From assembly GCA_026545225.1 (NCBI GenBank), contig CM048849.1, positions 13,957,541 through 14,021,540 on the forward strand: a stretch of 64,000 bases of DNA. The letters run 5' to 3'. Origin of the DNA: Cornus controversa. Lineage: Eukaryota > Streptophyta > Magnoliopsida > Cornales > Cornaceae. Both the position numbers and the translations under genes were made by a program. The notes below the pieces were generated by a model, which was not told the DNA's origin, ran no database searches, and saw only the letters and a list, made by a program, of their open reading frames with translations. Below are positions 1-12,186 of the stretch, in pieces (within the stretch, counting starts at the first letter, position 1; every line of letters begins with the position of its first letter).

Positions 1-1011
1 CACTCTCTATATATCTCTTCTAACTACATCCATGACCATGATGAGCTTGTGTTGATGACCTTTTAGAGCCCATCAGATGATTGCTATCAAACTTGGAACT
101 TGTAGATTTTGTGCGACTAAAACCATTGGAATATATACTGAGAAGATGGAGATCCATAAGTGCTTAGATTGCATCGAATTCCAGCACTGGATATTTCAAA
201 TCATCATCATCGAAGGGAAAGGGATGGCACTTTCAGAGTCTAATGAAGATTTTTCTGGAGTCAAAGTTGTCCAAAGTCGTTCAAGAACGGTTGCCTTTGT
301 ACATAGATTGATTTTTCCTTTTTAATTATTGGTGTCGAAAAAAATGGACGGGTTGTTAATTGCAGTCATCTAGCAAAAGAAGAGTTTTTACTAGGTTGAT
401 AACTAATTTGTGTTTCAAACCATCTAACTTTTTACTAGGTGGATAGCTAATTTGTGAAAAATGGGTTGTGTTTAGCATGTGGAGTTGTATTTTTGCGTTG
501 ATGGGTTTTGATGACTGACTTTATGAGACAGGTTTACAAAGATTTGATTTTCTTGATTTGGGTTTATGGAAGAGGATGAATAGTTTAGTTTAATAATTCA
601 TTTTGTACAGTAGCTATCTGGGTTATTGGTTACTTCTTTTACAAACATTGGCAAACTGGGTTATGATAAATTTTATGGATACATTAACTGAAGTAGTTAG
701 AATAGAAAAACCCTAATTATATTGTATGATTGATCTAATTGTATGATCTTATTATTAAAAGTAATGCACCTCTAGTACTTATTAATAAAAATTACATTAG
801 AGGAGTTAGGGGAAAAAAAAGTAAAAATTGTTCTCTAAAAACTAGTCTGTAGATATAACCAAGTAAATTCATGAGTTTTTGTTCTCTAAAAATTATTTTG
901 TAGTTTTACCAACCAAGTGAATTTTTAAACTAAAAAAATTAAAAACTATTTTCTGTTTTGATTCTCTGAAAATTGGAAAAACTGAAAACTGTTTTCACAA
1001 TTGCATACCCA
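1..1011. other. unassigned intergenic sequence
   Basis: AT-rich sequence with no domain, splice-consistent exon chain or terminal repeat that I can recognise. An 82-codon open frame at 77-325 has no family resemblance and a random-looking composition. Part of the right end may belong to the copia relic that follows. Confidence 0.4.
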
Positions 1012-1244
1012 GCCTTGGGTTTTGTAGAGAAAGGTTCTTCGAAGCTGTTTTGTGATAACAAATCAGCCATTATGCTTGCTTCTAACTCTGTGTTACATGA
1101 ACAGTCTAAACATATTGAGGTAGACATTCACTTCATTCGAGAGAAGGTTTAATCAGGAATCATTAGTCCAATTTTTGGTCTCTCTTTAGAACAGGCTGCA
1201 GATATGTTCACAAAGTCTATTGGGTCTTTTTTTGTTTAGTCTTC
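1012..1244 (+). pseudogene. Ty1/copia RNase H fragment
   Basis: In plus frame the sequence reads through the C-terminal RNase H of a copia polyprotein. It shows a LFCDNKSAI block, then an [22 protein letters not shown] block and an AADMFTKS-like block, all in the family's usual order. A stop follows the REKV block and another ends the frame at about 1240, so it is dead. Everything upstream (integrase, reverse transcriptase) is missing. A purine-rich tract and an LTR-like start follow within about 60 bp, the expected order for the 3' end of a copia element. Family assignment is secure; the exact 5' edge is not. Confidence 0.85.
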
Positions 1245-1294
1245 CATAGTCAAGTTGAGCTGGATCAATATATTTGGTCCAGCTTGAGGAGTAG

Positions 1295-2050
1295 TGTTAG
1301 GAATCATATCTTTGAATTGACTATTTAATTGTGACAGATTTATTGGTTCGCCATTATTAGTTGTATGTTTAGGCTATTGACAAGGGATTTGTTTCTTTTC
1401 ATATTTATAATTTTCATTAGGGGTGACCACGGATCGGATTATGTATAATCCTAATCCGATCTACGGATTACGGATTGGCAAAAATCCAATCCGATCCGAT
1501 CTATGGCAATTTACCAATTCGATCTGTGATTGAACAGATCGGATCGGATTGACGGATTGGGCTAGTACTCCTATTTGAATTTTTTTTTGTCTACTTCAAA
1601 AATTCCAAGAAAAAAATTAACCAACAAACACAACACTTTTTAATTCGCATCTCAAATAAACACAATTGTTAAGTAAACAAATATAATATATATTGAGTTT
1701 TAAGGTTTACCCATGTAAGTATGTAGCATATTATATTATTATACATATAATTACTAATTATATATATAGATATATTATCACGGATTGCACCGGATCGGAT
1801 CGGATTTCTGACTCTTCAATCCATAATCTGATCTGTGGCTAACGGATTCTAATTTTTTAATTCGCCATCAATCCATTAGTTAACGGATTGGATCGGATTC
1901 GTCCGAATCGGATCGGATTGGATCGGATTTGCGAATTTTTTGTTCACCCCTAATTTTCCTTATGTATATAATGATAGTCGGGCTCTCAAATTGAGTGAGC
2001 CAATTACACATATTTTACTTTTCCTTCAAATCCTTTACCACATAATAACA
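1295..2050 (+). mobile_element. copia 3' LTR remnant, interrupted by a hAT MITE
   Basis: The sequence begins TGTTAGGAATC directly after the purine tract GAGGAGTAG, as expected for a copia 3' LTR next to its RNase H. It has a TATA-like stretch near 1400 and may end in AACA near 2050. The MITE at 1418-1952 splits it, leaving roughly 220 bp of LTR. The 3' limit is inferred, and there is no second LTR to confirm it. Confidence 0.5.
1418..1952 (+). mobile_element. hAT-type MITE copy 1
   Basis: A 535-bp non-coding element. It starts TAGGGGTG and ends CACCCCTA, so its termini are perfect 8-bp inverted repeats. It is flanked by ATTTTCAT (1410-1417) and ATTTTCCT (1953-1960), an 8-bp target duplication with one mismatch, which is typical of hAT transposons. 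The interior is built of many copies of a GGATCGGATT-like word in both orientations, concentrated near the ends, with an AT-rich centre. There is no transposase, so it would depend on an enzyme supplied in trans. It is inverted relative to copies 2 and 3. Confidence 0.88.
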
Positions 2051-2265
2051 TACGAGCCACAAACTAATCCAATCAAACACATTTAAATACTCTAAGACCC
2101 TCAAATTACAAATTAGGATAAAAAATTTACTTTATGTCAAAAAGTGATGAGCAGGGTGTATATGACCATTTTGAAAAAAATAAGTACCGTAATAACTTAT
2201 TTTAAAATGGAGGAATTATGAAGGACAAATGGTATATTGTTGGTGTTTTTTTCTGGCACTTTACC
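2051..2265. other. short unassigned spacer
   Basis: AT-rich sequence between the copia relic and the next MITE. I see no coding or repeat features in it. Confidence 0.4.
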
Positions 2266-2273
2266 TTAAAAAC

Positions 2274-2431
2274 TGGGATGCACAAAAAATCTGTGATTCT
2301 GTGAATCTGATCTAATCCATGCGGATCGGATCGGATTGGATGACTAATGGATCAGTTGTGGATATAGAAAATAAGAATTCGTAGGCCACAGATCAGATTA
2401 CAGATTGGAGATTAGAAATTCGATTCGTGGC
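2274..2431 (-). mobile_element. hAT-type MITE copy 2, left part
   Basis: The left 158 bp of a MITE homologous to copies 1 and 3, with a decayed terminus (TGGGATGCAC against TAGGGGTGCAC) and the same GGATCGGATT interior words. The 8 bp before it, TTAAAAAC (2266-2273), recur exactly at 13169-13176 after the right part of the element. The gypsy element E1 therefore sits inside this MITE and separates its halves by about 10.5 kb. Confidence 0.85.
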
Positions 2432-4390
2432 TGAAATACCACCAATAAATTTCACGTATGAGGTGGGAGTCTCACACATAAACCCTGAGAGATATCTACA
2501 ACTGATAGCAAACAAGTATAGAATACAAAGACAAGAGGAAAGAATTTTAAATGCTAAAAGGAATGTTTAACTGAGATAAATAAATAACGTTAAATAAATA
2601 TAATACCAGTCTAAACGATACAACTAGGAAGTCCCGTAACTCAAGAACCCCATAACCAAAAATAACAAAAGTAAATATTGTTTTAGAAAAGATCTAAGTC
2701 CCTACACTGATGTCTGCTAAGGAATAGATGACTGTCCCACTCAAAGAATTCCATGCCCTAAGCTCGAGGTGGAAATTGCCCTCGAGGTGGAAATTGCCTG
2801 GGACTTGAAATAATCAACAAAGTGGGTTAAACCCACTAGCAAGTTCCCTTTACTACAACCCAATTAGATAATTGGTAAACATACCCTCTATATAAGGACA
2901 ATAAAACATATATATGTATATAGACATACCCCTTATCACTTAACCTATGATTCCAAACTTGGACACGTTTTCCTAAGTTTAATCCATATATGCCCGAACC
3001 CTTATTAAGCACATACCCTACTAATATTTGGCAATCCTGACATGCCTCCCTTATCTACATATTATATATCTTATTAAGTAATCGACAATCCTCACATGCC
3101 CCGCCCTTATAAAAATATACATTGAATACCTTATTATGTAATTGACAATCATTACATGCCTCCCTTGTAAACCTATTAAATACCTTATTAGGTATTAGAA
3201 ATCCTTACATGCCACCTTTGTAAAGCTATTAAATACCTTATTAGGTATTGGCAATCCTCACATGCCTCCCATATTCCTTAAGATTTAATAAAAACTTAAC
3301 ATACCTAAAAGCACATTAATTAACCTAATGGAATTCCAATCGCCACAATGTATAATACATAAAACCATTAAACTAAATCCAACATACCATGAAAAATTAT
3401 AATTGCAAAGAAAACAATTAAGGAAGAACAAAATAATTTAAAAAAAGAAAACACATACTCAAGCCTACATTGTAACTTAAACATCAAGGGGATCTAAACC
3501 TAGCTCTAAACTAGATTTCCATACATAAACTATCTCAAAAGAATTAATACTTTTCAAAACAAAAGAAAATAAAAATCCAATTTTGAGGCATACTTTTTTT
3601 ACTAATTCTACAACAGGGGGAACTTATTTCGTCTTAAACTTTAAAACCCAAGTGTATTCTGCAAATAAAAGATTAATTTAAATTTTTGGGAATTTTTTGG
3701 TATTTTTTAAAAATATGTTTCCTAATTTTCTATATTTAAAATTTTAAAAAAGTATTAAAACATTTCAGGCTGGGCCTAGTGGGTGGGCCCGGCAAGTGGG
3801 ACCCAACAGGAACTTTCCCGTTCCCGACCAGCACTGAAATTGGGTGCACGTGTCTCCACAAGTCGGTGGCACGTGTGGGCGTGCGGCCCTGTCCTCCTCC
3901 TTCTTCCTTATTCTTTTCACTTTTTTTTTTCTTCTCTTTTCCTGCAACTAACTGTTCCACGCACCAGCCATGACGTCACCACTTCCAGGCCATTTTTCAG
4001 CCACCAAAACTCAAGTTTGAATATACCATTCCACTCCCCTCAGCCTAAGTTACGCATTGGTACCAAAATCACCACAAATCATTGCCTAAATTGAAAAGTC
4101 CCAATTTCAAGTTTTAGGGTTCTAAAATTTCAAACTCAAATTCCTGTCAAACCACCCAATGATTTATCACCAAACTACATTTACAATGAACCCAAATCTC
4201 ATGTGTATACATATATAGATATATATATACATAGATATGTCCCTATATAATCATATATACACGTATATACATATGAAAATTTCCACCATAAAACTCCAAA
4301 TTTGCAGATTAATTATGTTTAATCATACAAAAAATCCTTTACATGAAATTAAGCAAAGATCCCAAATTATTAACCCTAATCATGCATAAA

Positions 4391-4426
<36 letters not shown>

Positions 4427-4975
4427 TGGAATCAAACAATTTAATTAATTATCTATGTTTACAAGTTGAAAGGGGAAATGAAGAGATTGAATTTGTCTTG
4501 TGATTTTGAGAAAAATGACATTTTCTCCCTTTTTCTGGCGTCTACCGTTCTCTCATGGTCTGTGCGTAGAAACCCTTTGTGCGTAGAAACTACTGAACCC
4601 TAATTTCTTTTCTCTTATTTTAGTTTTCTTTCTAGAAAACTAAAAAAACTCCTAAATAATTAAACTAATATACATAAAATATTTAGCCCATGTATATATA
4701 AATATATATGGAGCGCAACAGGCTAGCCTACCTCCTAAAAATTAAAAATAAAAGAAATGTAGCCTAAACCCACCTATTTTTATTTTAAAAAATTACATTT
4801 AAAACAAATAATTCACACACAATTAAAATCAATCAGCACTGAGCAACCATTCAAACATCCACATTAAACAAACAAAAACAGGCATTGACAAAATTAACTA
4901 AAACATTTATATAATGAAAACCCAATTAAGTAATAAAAACCCAATTTAAATATCCTCAAATTACGGGATATTGCA
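2432..4975 (-). repeat. E1 3' LTR (left copy)
   Basis: It begins TGAAATACC and ends GGATATTGCA, and matches the right LTR along its length with small indels. It contains a GC-rich block near 3770-3920 embedded in AT-rich sequence, and a TA microsatellite at 4393-4423. Several open frames of 60-100 codons around 3736-4094 overlap on both strands in the GC-rich block and are not genes. Confidence 0.9.
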
Positions 4976-4990
4976 TTCTTCCCCCATAAA
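4976..4990 (-). other. E1 polypurine tract
   Basis: On the minus strand the tract reads ATGGGGGAAGAA immediately before the 3' LTR. This is the expected position for plus-strand DNA priming in a gypsy element and it confirms the element's orientation. Confidence 0.8.
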
Positions 4991-5039
4991 AAGAGGAATT
5001 TTGTCCTCAGAATTCACCTCATACTTGAAACAAAAAGCT

Positions 5040-5455
5040 CTAGATATTTTACTTTTATCTCATCTTCCCTTTCCCAAGTGGACTTCGCCTTATTGTGGTG
5101 GCTCCACTGAACACCAACCAAAGGATTAGTCTTGGAACAAAGGACCTGGTTCCTACGGTCAATAATAAAGTAATATTGCTCCACATATGTTGCATCCGAC
5201 TGTAACTCAATCTCCCTAACCTTAATGTGCTAATATGTATCCTCATCCCTAAGGAATATTCGCAACATAGACACATAAAAATATTATACACCTTGTGTAT
5301 TGTGTCTGGTAATGCCAATCTACATGCTACAGCCCCAATCCTGTCTGTAATCATGAAAGGACCCACAAAACGAGGTGACAACTTTCCCTTTTTCCCAAAT
5401 CGCATTACTCTCTTCATGGGGGAAACCATGAGTAAACCTGATCCCCCATCTTAAA
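5040..5455 (-). pseudogene. E1 integrase C-terminus: GPY/F module and chromodomain-like tail
   Basis: The minus-strand text contains a RFVGPFMITDRIG block followed by ACRLALP, the GPY/F module that follows the integrase core in gypsy elements. After a frame change it reads VQWSHHNKAKSTWERED, the end of the chromodomain-like tail that marks chromoviruses and is thought to guide integration into particular chromatin. The tail ends about 60 bp before the LTR. The shift between the two modules shows the copy is not functional. Confidence 0.8.
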
Positions 5456-5515
5456 CTCTAGTGTTCAAGTTCTTCGATCATCATAACTCTTCTGTCTACT
5501 CTGAGCAGTCCACAT

Positions 5516-6290
5516 TCAGTCTCTAATAAGAGCAACTTTCTCGGATGTATCCTTAATAAATTCAGGACCCAAGAATATATTCTCTCCAACATCTAACCAA
5601 TATATCGGCGACCTACATGGGTGCCCATACAGAGCCTCGAACAGTGCCATACCAATAGTCTTTTTATAACTATTATTATAAGCAAACTCAATGAGCGACA
5701 AGTAACTCTCCCAATTACCTTTAAAGTCGAGTACACATGCTCGCAACATATCTTCCAAAATCTGATTAACCCTTTTAATTTGACCATCAGTTTGAGGGTG
5801 ATAGGCTATACTGAGATGTAGAGCTGTACCCATAGCCTGCTGAAAACTTTCCCAAAACCCTAATACAAAATTTGGATCCCTATATAATATAATGGACAAC
5901 AACATGCCATGATGCTTCACTATCTCTACAATGTATAGCTTCGCGTATTGTTCTGAGGTGTAACTTGAGCGAGCTGGTAAGAAATGGGCTGATTTTGTCA
6001 ATCGATCCACTATCACCCAAATAGCATCATGATTTCACTGTGAGGTGGGACGTCCCATAATAAAATCTATAGAAATGCTCTCCCATTTCCACTCTGGTAT
6101 AGGTAGTGGCTGCAAAGATCTCGGCTATCTCTGGTAATCAATCTTTATCATTTAACAAGTGCTACACTTAGAAACAAATATAGCAATGTCTCTCTTTATG
6201 CCTGCCAAGCAAAACTGGCACTTCATGTCCTGGTATATTTTATCCCCACTTGGGTGTACCGAGAACTAATAACTATAGGCCTCACTTTTC
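5516..6290 (-). pseudogene. E1 integrase zinc domain and catalytic core
   Basis: The core reads IVDRLTKSAHF (first Asp), then YRDPNF where SDRD is usual (second Asp retained), HPQTDGQ, and RVNQILEDMLRAC (Glu). The D-D-E triad can therefore be placed. Upstream, between about 6150 and 6290, an HPSGDKIYQDM stretch and a CSTC pair mark the HHCC zinc domain, with stops between the two domains. The core alone is an open frame of 166 codons, one of the best preserved parts of E1. Confidence 0.88.
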
Positions 6291-6544
6291 ACTGCCTTTC
6301 TCAGATCATCCTTGGAAGGAACCACTAACCGTCTTTTGTATCTCAATCTTCCATCTGTACCCACTGTATAGAACAGTATCTCTCCAGATTTTAACTCAGC
6401 CACTTTCTCTACACACTACAGATCAATAAGTTGATCTGTAATTACTCTATGAATGATAGCAAGAGTAACCACTACACATGCTATAAAAGCATTAGCTAAG
6501 ACATCAATGATGCTCAATTCATTCCACTATGCTTCAAATAGGGT

Positions 6545-7860
6545 GGAAAGACTAGCATAGGGTTGGCGACTAAGTGCATCAGCTACTACGTTCACCTTCC
6601 CTAGGTGGTACTGGATAGAAAAATGATAATCTTTCATGAACTCTAACCACCCGTGCTGTCTCATATTCACATACGTCTGTGAGAACAGATATTACAAACT
6701 TTTATGATTGCTAAACAATCTGAAGGTCTCATCTAAGAGGTAATGCCTCCAAATCCTTAAGGCAAAAACCACAACTGCTAACTCCAGATCATGAGTCAGG
6801 TAATTAAGCTCATGAGGCTTAAGCTTACATAAAACATAAGATATCAACCTCTTCTCCTACATAAACACACAACCCAAACCCTGCAATGATACATCGATAT
6901 ATACCAAGTACTCAACTCTGCTCTAGGGTATAGCTAGGATAGGTTCAGTTGCCAATCTGCTCTTCAACTCATCAAATGCCGCTTGACAAGAATCATCCCA
7001 AACGAAAGGCACACCATTTTTAGTCAAATAGGTGAGTAGACCAGCAATCTTAGAGAAGCCTTGAATGAACCTACAGTAATAACTAGCTAACCCTAGAAAA
7101 CTACGAATCTCTGAGGGTGAGGTAGGCTACCCCCACTCCAAAACTATTGACACTTTACTTAGGTCGACCGCTATTCCCTTCTCAGATACTACGTGACCCA
7201 AGAGCTTCACCTCCCTTTGCCAGAAATCACATTTCTCAAACTTTGTATACAATTGATGATCTTTCAATGCCTGTAGAACAATACGGAGATGTCTAGAGTG
7301 ATCCTCCTCTGACCTAGAATAAACCAGAATGTCATCGATAAAGACGATAACAAATTGATCTAAGTAGTCTCTGAACACTGTGCTCATCAGATCCATAAAG
7401 ATAGTTGGGGCATTTGTCAACCCAAAAAGCATAACTCAAAACTCATAAGACCCATATCTTATAAGAAAGGCTATCTTCGGTACATCCTGCTCCCTAACTC
7501 GAAGCTGATGATACTCAGATCTCAAATCTATCTTTTAGAAGTAGGTGGCTCCCTTCAGCTGATCGACATATCATCAATCCTAGGCAATGGGTACTTGTTG
7601 CGGACTGTGACATTAATCAATTCTCTATAGTCAATACAAAAGCGAAGAGACTCATCCTTCTTTTTCACAAACATATCAGTGCTCCCCACAGTGAAGTACT
7701 CCTGTGAATGAATTTTTGATTGAGAAGTTGTTGAATGTGATACTTGAGCTCCCTCATTTCCCTTGACGCCATTCTGTATAGGGCCCTAGAAATAGACTTG
7801 GTGCCTAGAGCTAAATCAATCACAAAGTCTATCTCACGACTCAGTGGTAACCCTAGTATT
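6545..7860 (-). pseudogene. E1 reverse transcriptase and RNase H
   Basis: RT motifs appear in order on the minus strand: [22 protein letters not shown], a [13 protein letters not shown] block, [16 protein letters not shown] and the active site [10 protein letters not shown] (YxDD form FIDD). KFEKCDFW and VKLLGHVVS follow. The RNase H text then includes YLTHDLELAVVVFAL and the VVADALSR end block near 6570. Stops are frequent and no intact frame spans the domain. Confidence 0.88.
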
Positions 7861-7883
7861 TCCTAAAACACATCCTAAAAGTC

Positions 7884-8363
7884 TCATTCCATTGGAATGG
7901 AATCTAGAGAGATTGTAGTTTCCTTCAAAGATTCCTCACTAATAAAGAACAACTGAGTACTAGACACTCCATTTGATTGCGGCATAACAACCAAATACAT
8001 CTCCTGACCCGGTATAGCAAAAATAATTGCCTTATCATGGCAATTAACCTGAGCATGATAATATGATAACCAATCCATCCCGAGTATGACATTATAAGAA
8101 TGCATGTCCAAGACCAATAGGTCTGCTAGGAACCTGAGTCTGCTAATGTCTATAGGGACCTGACTAAAGCGCTCCTGTAGGATTATACTAACCCCCAATG
8201 GTGTAGCTATAGTAAGTGGAGAACTACACGGTTGAGTAAGCATACCAGATAGCCTAGTAAACGAGTGAGACACAAAAGAATGATATGCCCCAGTATCAAA
8301 TAAAATATGACCAAGTTTACCATTGATCAGAAACATACCCTCAATTGCCTGAGGAGCCTGCAC
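7884..8363 (-). pseudogene. E1 aspartic protease
   Basis: A 159-codon open frame with the gypsy protease signature HILFDTGAYHSFVS (usual DTGASHSF, here with Ser to Tyr), a PLGVSI stretch and the second conserved block VILGMDWLSYYHA. In the polyprotein it would mature gag and pol. It sits between RT and the MITE insertion that separates it from gag. The frame is open but the polyprotein around it is broken. Confidence 0.87.
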
Positions 8364-8406
8364 ATTATATAGTATGACGTTGTAGACCCTCCTATAGTGT
8401 ATCTGC

Positions 8407-8927
8407 TAGGGGTGCACAAAAAATCCTCGAATCCATGAATCTGATCCAATCCGGACGAATCCAATCCGATCCGTTAGCTAATGGATTGGTGGCGGATTAA
8501 AAAATTAAAATTCGTTAGCCACAGATCGGATTGCGGATTGGATGGTCAGAAATCCGATCCGATCCACAATCCGATCCGTGGCAATCCGTGGCAAGATATT
8601 TATATATATAATTAGTAATTATATGTATAATAATATAATATGTTACATACTTACATGGGTAAACCTAAAAACTCAATATATATTAGATTTGTTTATTTAA
8701 CAATTGTGTTTATTTAAAAAGTGTTGTGTTTTGATCAATTTTTTTTTTGAAAATTTTGAAGTAGAAAAAAAAAAAATAATAGGAGTATTAGGCCAATCCA
8801 TCAATCCGATCCGATTCGATCCGTTCAATCACAGATCGGATCGGATTGGATTTTCTCCAATCCGTAATCTGCGGATCGGATTAAGATTATGTAAAATCCG
8901 ATCCGATCCGATCCGTGGTCACCCCTA
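8407..8927 (-). mobile_element. hAT-type MITE copy 3, inside E1
   Basis: A 521-bp element starting TAGGGGTG and ending CACCCCTA, flanked by a perfect 8-bp duplication GTATCTGC (8399-8406 and 8928-8935). It shares the GGATCGGATT interior with copies 1 and 2 and has no coding capacity. It lies inside E1, so it moved after E1 inserted. Its termini match each other exactly, which suggests it is the youngest of the three. Confidence 0.93.
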
Positions 8928-8935
8928 GTATCTGC

Positions 8936-10107
8936 TAACTAGGTTACCTCGTGGGAGGTGGTCGTGCTGGTAAAGCTGGACGATGCTGAGCTTAAATTCC
9001 TGGAACTTATAGTACTGACAAGGGTGGTTGCTATCTCTGTCCCTGCTAACTAAGCTGTCCCTGATTGGTGTTAGGGTAATATCTAGCTGAATTCCCAAGC
9101 TCACCACATCTATAACAATGGCCTCTAAATACACCAGTGGGCCTTCTCAATTGACCTCCTTGTCACTGAACCAGACCTGTCTGCGGTGCCCCAATCAATC
9201 TTCTGTGAGTAGAGGCTTCCCTTCTTTGACCATCACCGTTAGCCTTGTGTTTCTTCCGTGGCTGCCCTAGATAACTGCCCCTATCAGATTGCCTCTCACC
9301 ATTTTCATTTCTCTTCTCCACTGTCTGACTAGCGGAGTTCTTGTCATTTCACTTCTCTCGTTTGCCTTTCTTGTAGTCCCTCCTCGACTGATAGTGCTGT
9401 AATGCAGCATCGACCACCTAAGTATAAGTGGTATAAGCTAGACTAAGCATAATGACCTATCCAATAGGCCAAATCAAACCATTCACAAAGTAGTTCATCG
9501 TCTTTTCTTCAGTGTTCACCTCTTCAGGTGCAAACAACGTTAAATTGGTGAACTCCTACTTATATACTGCAACTGTCCTATCCCCCTACTGTAAGTCCAG
9601 GAATTCCCTCTTTTTGACTACCCTCACTGTATACAGGAAGTACTTAGTATCAAAGTAGACCTGAAACTTTCCATAAGTCAATGTAGTCCACTCCTCCACT
9701 GTCGTCACTAACTCTCACCATTATAACACATCCCCCACTAGCTTAAAAGTAGCTAGCATCTATTTTTGCACTTCTGTTCACACGATCATATGAAGATGGT
9801 GTTCAATGTCTTTCTTCCACTAATACGTTTTGGTCGCCTCTATAGTCTTTGAAAACTCTGGTGGATTCCTTTTTGTGAAGGAATTCGGTACCCTCTCCTA
9901 AGTGTTGGGCTGCTCCACTAGTAATGGAACTTGCGCCAACTACGGTGGCTGCTGAGGTGGCTGTCGATTCTAAAGAGCAGTCGCGACTCCTGTAGCTACA
10001 ACCTCAATAATAATGGCTGCCCAATTAGGAGGAAGGTCAGCATTTCCACCCTGAGCATTATCCTGACCCTGGATTTGGTTCAGACTCTTCCTCCTATAGG
10101 GTGGCAT
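8936..10107 (-). pseudogene. E1 gag with degraded zinc knuckle
   Basis: The minus-strand frame starts MPPYRRKS at 10107 and runs for about 150 codons in a single frame but with eight stops, five of them TAG. Nucleocapsid text near 9090-9130 reads GHCYRCGELGNSARYYP: a CCHC knuckle with the first two cysteines intact and the His and last Cys replaced. Gag would form the virus-like particle. Decay by point mutation, without frameshifts in this stretch, is notable. Confidence 0.8.
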
Positions 10108-10254
10108 CTGATGATGAAACAAAAAAGTCATTAATGCCCCAATAATAGATTAGAGTATATGAGTCCTATACTTAAGTTCTACTTATCAGAATATACAACG
10201 TGGAAGATATCATACGACGGACCCTAAAGACCCAAGAATACTTGAACTTGGAAT

Positions 10255-10268
10255 GCTCTAATACCAAC
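10255..10268 (-). other. E1 primer binding site
   Basis: The minus strand reads TGGTATTAGAGC, one base off the usual initiator-methionine tRNA site TGGTATCAGAGC, two bases from the 5' LTR. It fixes the orientation of E1. Confidence 0.85.
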
Positions 10269-12145
10269 TGAAATACCCCCTACAAATTTCACGTATGAGG
10301 TGGTCAGTCTCACACATAAAACCTGAGAGATATCTACAACTGATAGCAAACAAGCATAGAATACAAAGATAAGATGAATGAATTTAAAATGCTAAAAGAA
10401 AATTTTAACAGAGATAAATAAATACCTTAAATAAATATAATACCAGTCTGAACGATACAACTTGAAAGTCCTATAACTCAAAGACCCCATAACCAAAAAT
10501 AACAAAAGTAAATATTGTTCTAGAAAAAAGCTGAGTCCCTACACTGTTGTCTGGTAAGGAATAGATGACTTCCTAGCTATACGAACTCCACACCCTAATC
10601 TCAAGGTGAAAACTACCTGGGACCTGAAATAATCAACAAAGTGAGTTAAACTCACGAGCAAGTTTCCTCTACTACAACCCAATTAGAGAACCGATAAACA
10701 TACCCTCTATACGAGGACAATAAAACATATATATGTATATAGACATACCCCTTATCAGTTAACCTACGATTCCAAACTAGGACCTATTTTCCTAAGTTTA
10801 ATCCAAAGGCAATCCATATATGCCCAAACCCTTATTAATCACATACCCTACTAATATTTGGCAATCCTGACATGCCTCCCATATCTATAGATTATATACC
10901 TTATTAAGTAATTGACAATCCTCACATGCCCCGCCCTTATAAAAAAAATATATTGAATACCTTATTCTGTAATTGCCAATCCTTACATGTCTCCCTTATA
11001 AACCTATTAAATAACTTACTAGGTATAGGCAATCCTTAGATGCCTCCCTTGTAAACCTATTAACTACCTTATTAGGTATTGGCAATCCTCACATGCCTCC
11101 TATATTCCTTCAGATAAAATAAAAACTCAACATACCAAAGAGAACATTAATTAACCTAATGGAATTCCAATCGCCACAATGAATAATACATAAAGCCATT
11201 AAACTAAATCCAACATACCATAAACAATTATAATTGCAAAGAAAACAATTAAGGAAGAACAAAATAATTAAAAAAAGAAAACACATACTCAAGCCTACAT
11301 TGTAACTTAAACATCAAGGGGGTCTAAACCTAGCTCTACACTAGGTTTCCGTGCCTAAATCGTCTTAAAAGACTTAATTCATCTTTCTGGAATTTTTCGT
11401 AATTTAAAAATATTTTTCAAAACAAAAGAAAATAAAAATCCAATTTTGAGGCATAATTTTGTACTAATTCTACAACAAGGGGAACTTATTTTATCTTAAA
11501 ATTTAAAACCCAAGTGTATTCTCCCCTAAAAAATTAATTTAATTTTTTTGAAAATTTTTGGAATTTTTTGGTATTTTTAAAAATAGTTTTCCTAATTTTC
11601 TATATTTAAAATTTATAAAAAATATTAAAATATTTCAAATGGGGCCCAAACTGGGCCCAGTGGGTGGGCCCGGTGAGTGGGACCCAATGGGACCTTTCCC
11701 GGTCCTCGGCCAGCATCGGAACAGGGCGCACAGGGGAATGCATGGTGTGCGGCCCCTATTCCTCCTTCTTTTTCTCTCTTTTTTTTTTCTTTTCTTTTCC
11801 TGCATCTAACTGTTGCACGCATCAGCCGTGACGCCGCGACTTCGAGGCCATTTTCCGACCATCTTTGACCACCAAAACTCATATTTAAATATACCATTCC
11901 ACTCTCCTCCGCCTAAGCTACGCATTGGTACCAAAATACCCACCCATCATAGCCTAAATCGAAAAGCCCAATTTCAAGTTTTAGGGTTCTAAACTTTCAA
12001 ACACAAATTCCCATCAAACCACCCAATGATTTATCACCAAACTTATAGGGGACTATTCGGGAGCGCAAAATCAACAATTTAATTGAAACAAGAACCTTCA
12101 AAAACTACATTTATAATCAACCCAAATATCATGTGTATACATATA

Positions 12146-12186
<41 letters not shown>

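Noticed and set aside
77..325. 82-codon open frame
   Set aside because: No family resemblance, no promoter or exon partners; composition is that of intergenic DNA.
3736..4094. Several overlapping open frames on both strands in the E1 LTR
   Set aside because: They arise from a GC-rich LTR block with few stops and recur in the other LTR.
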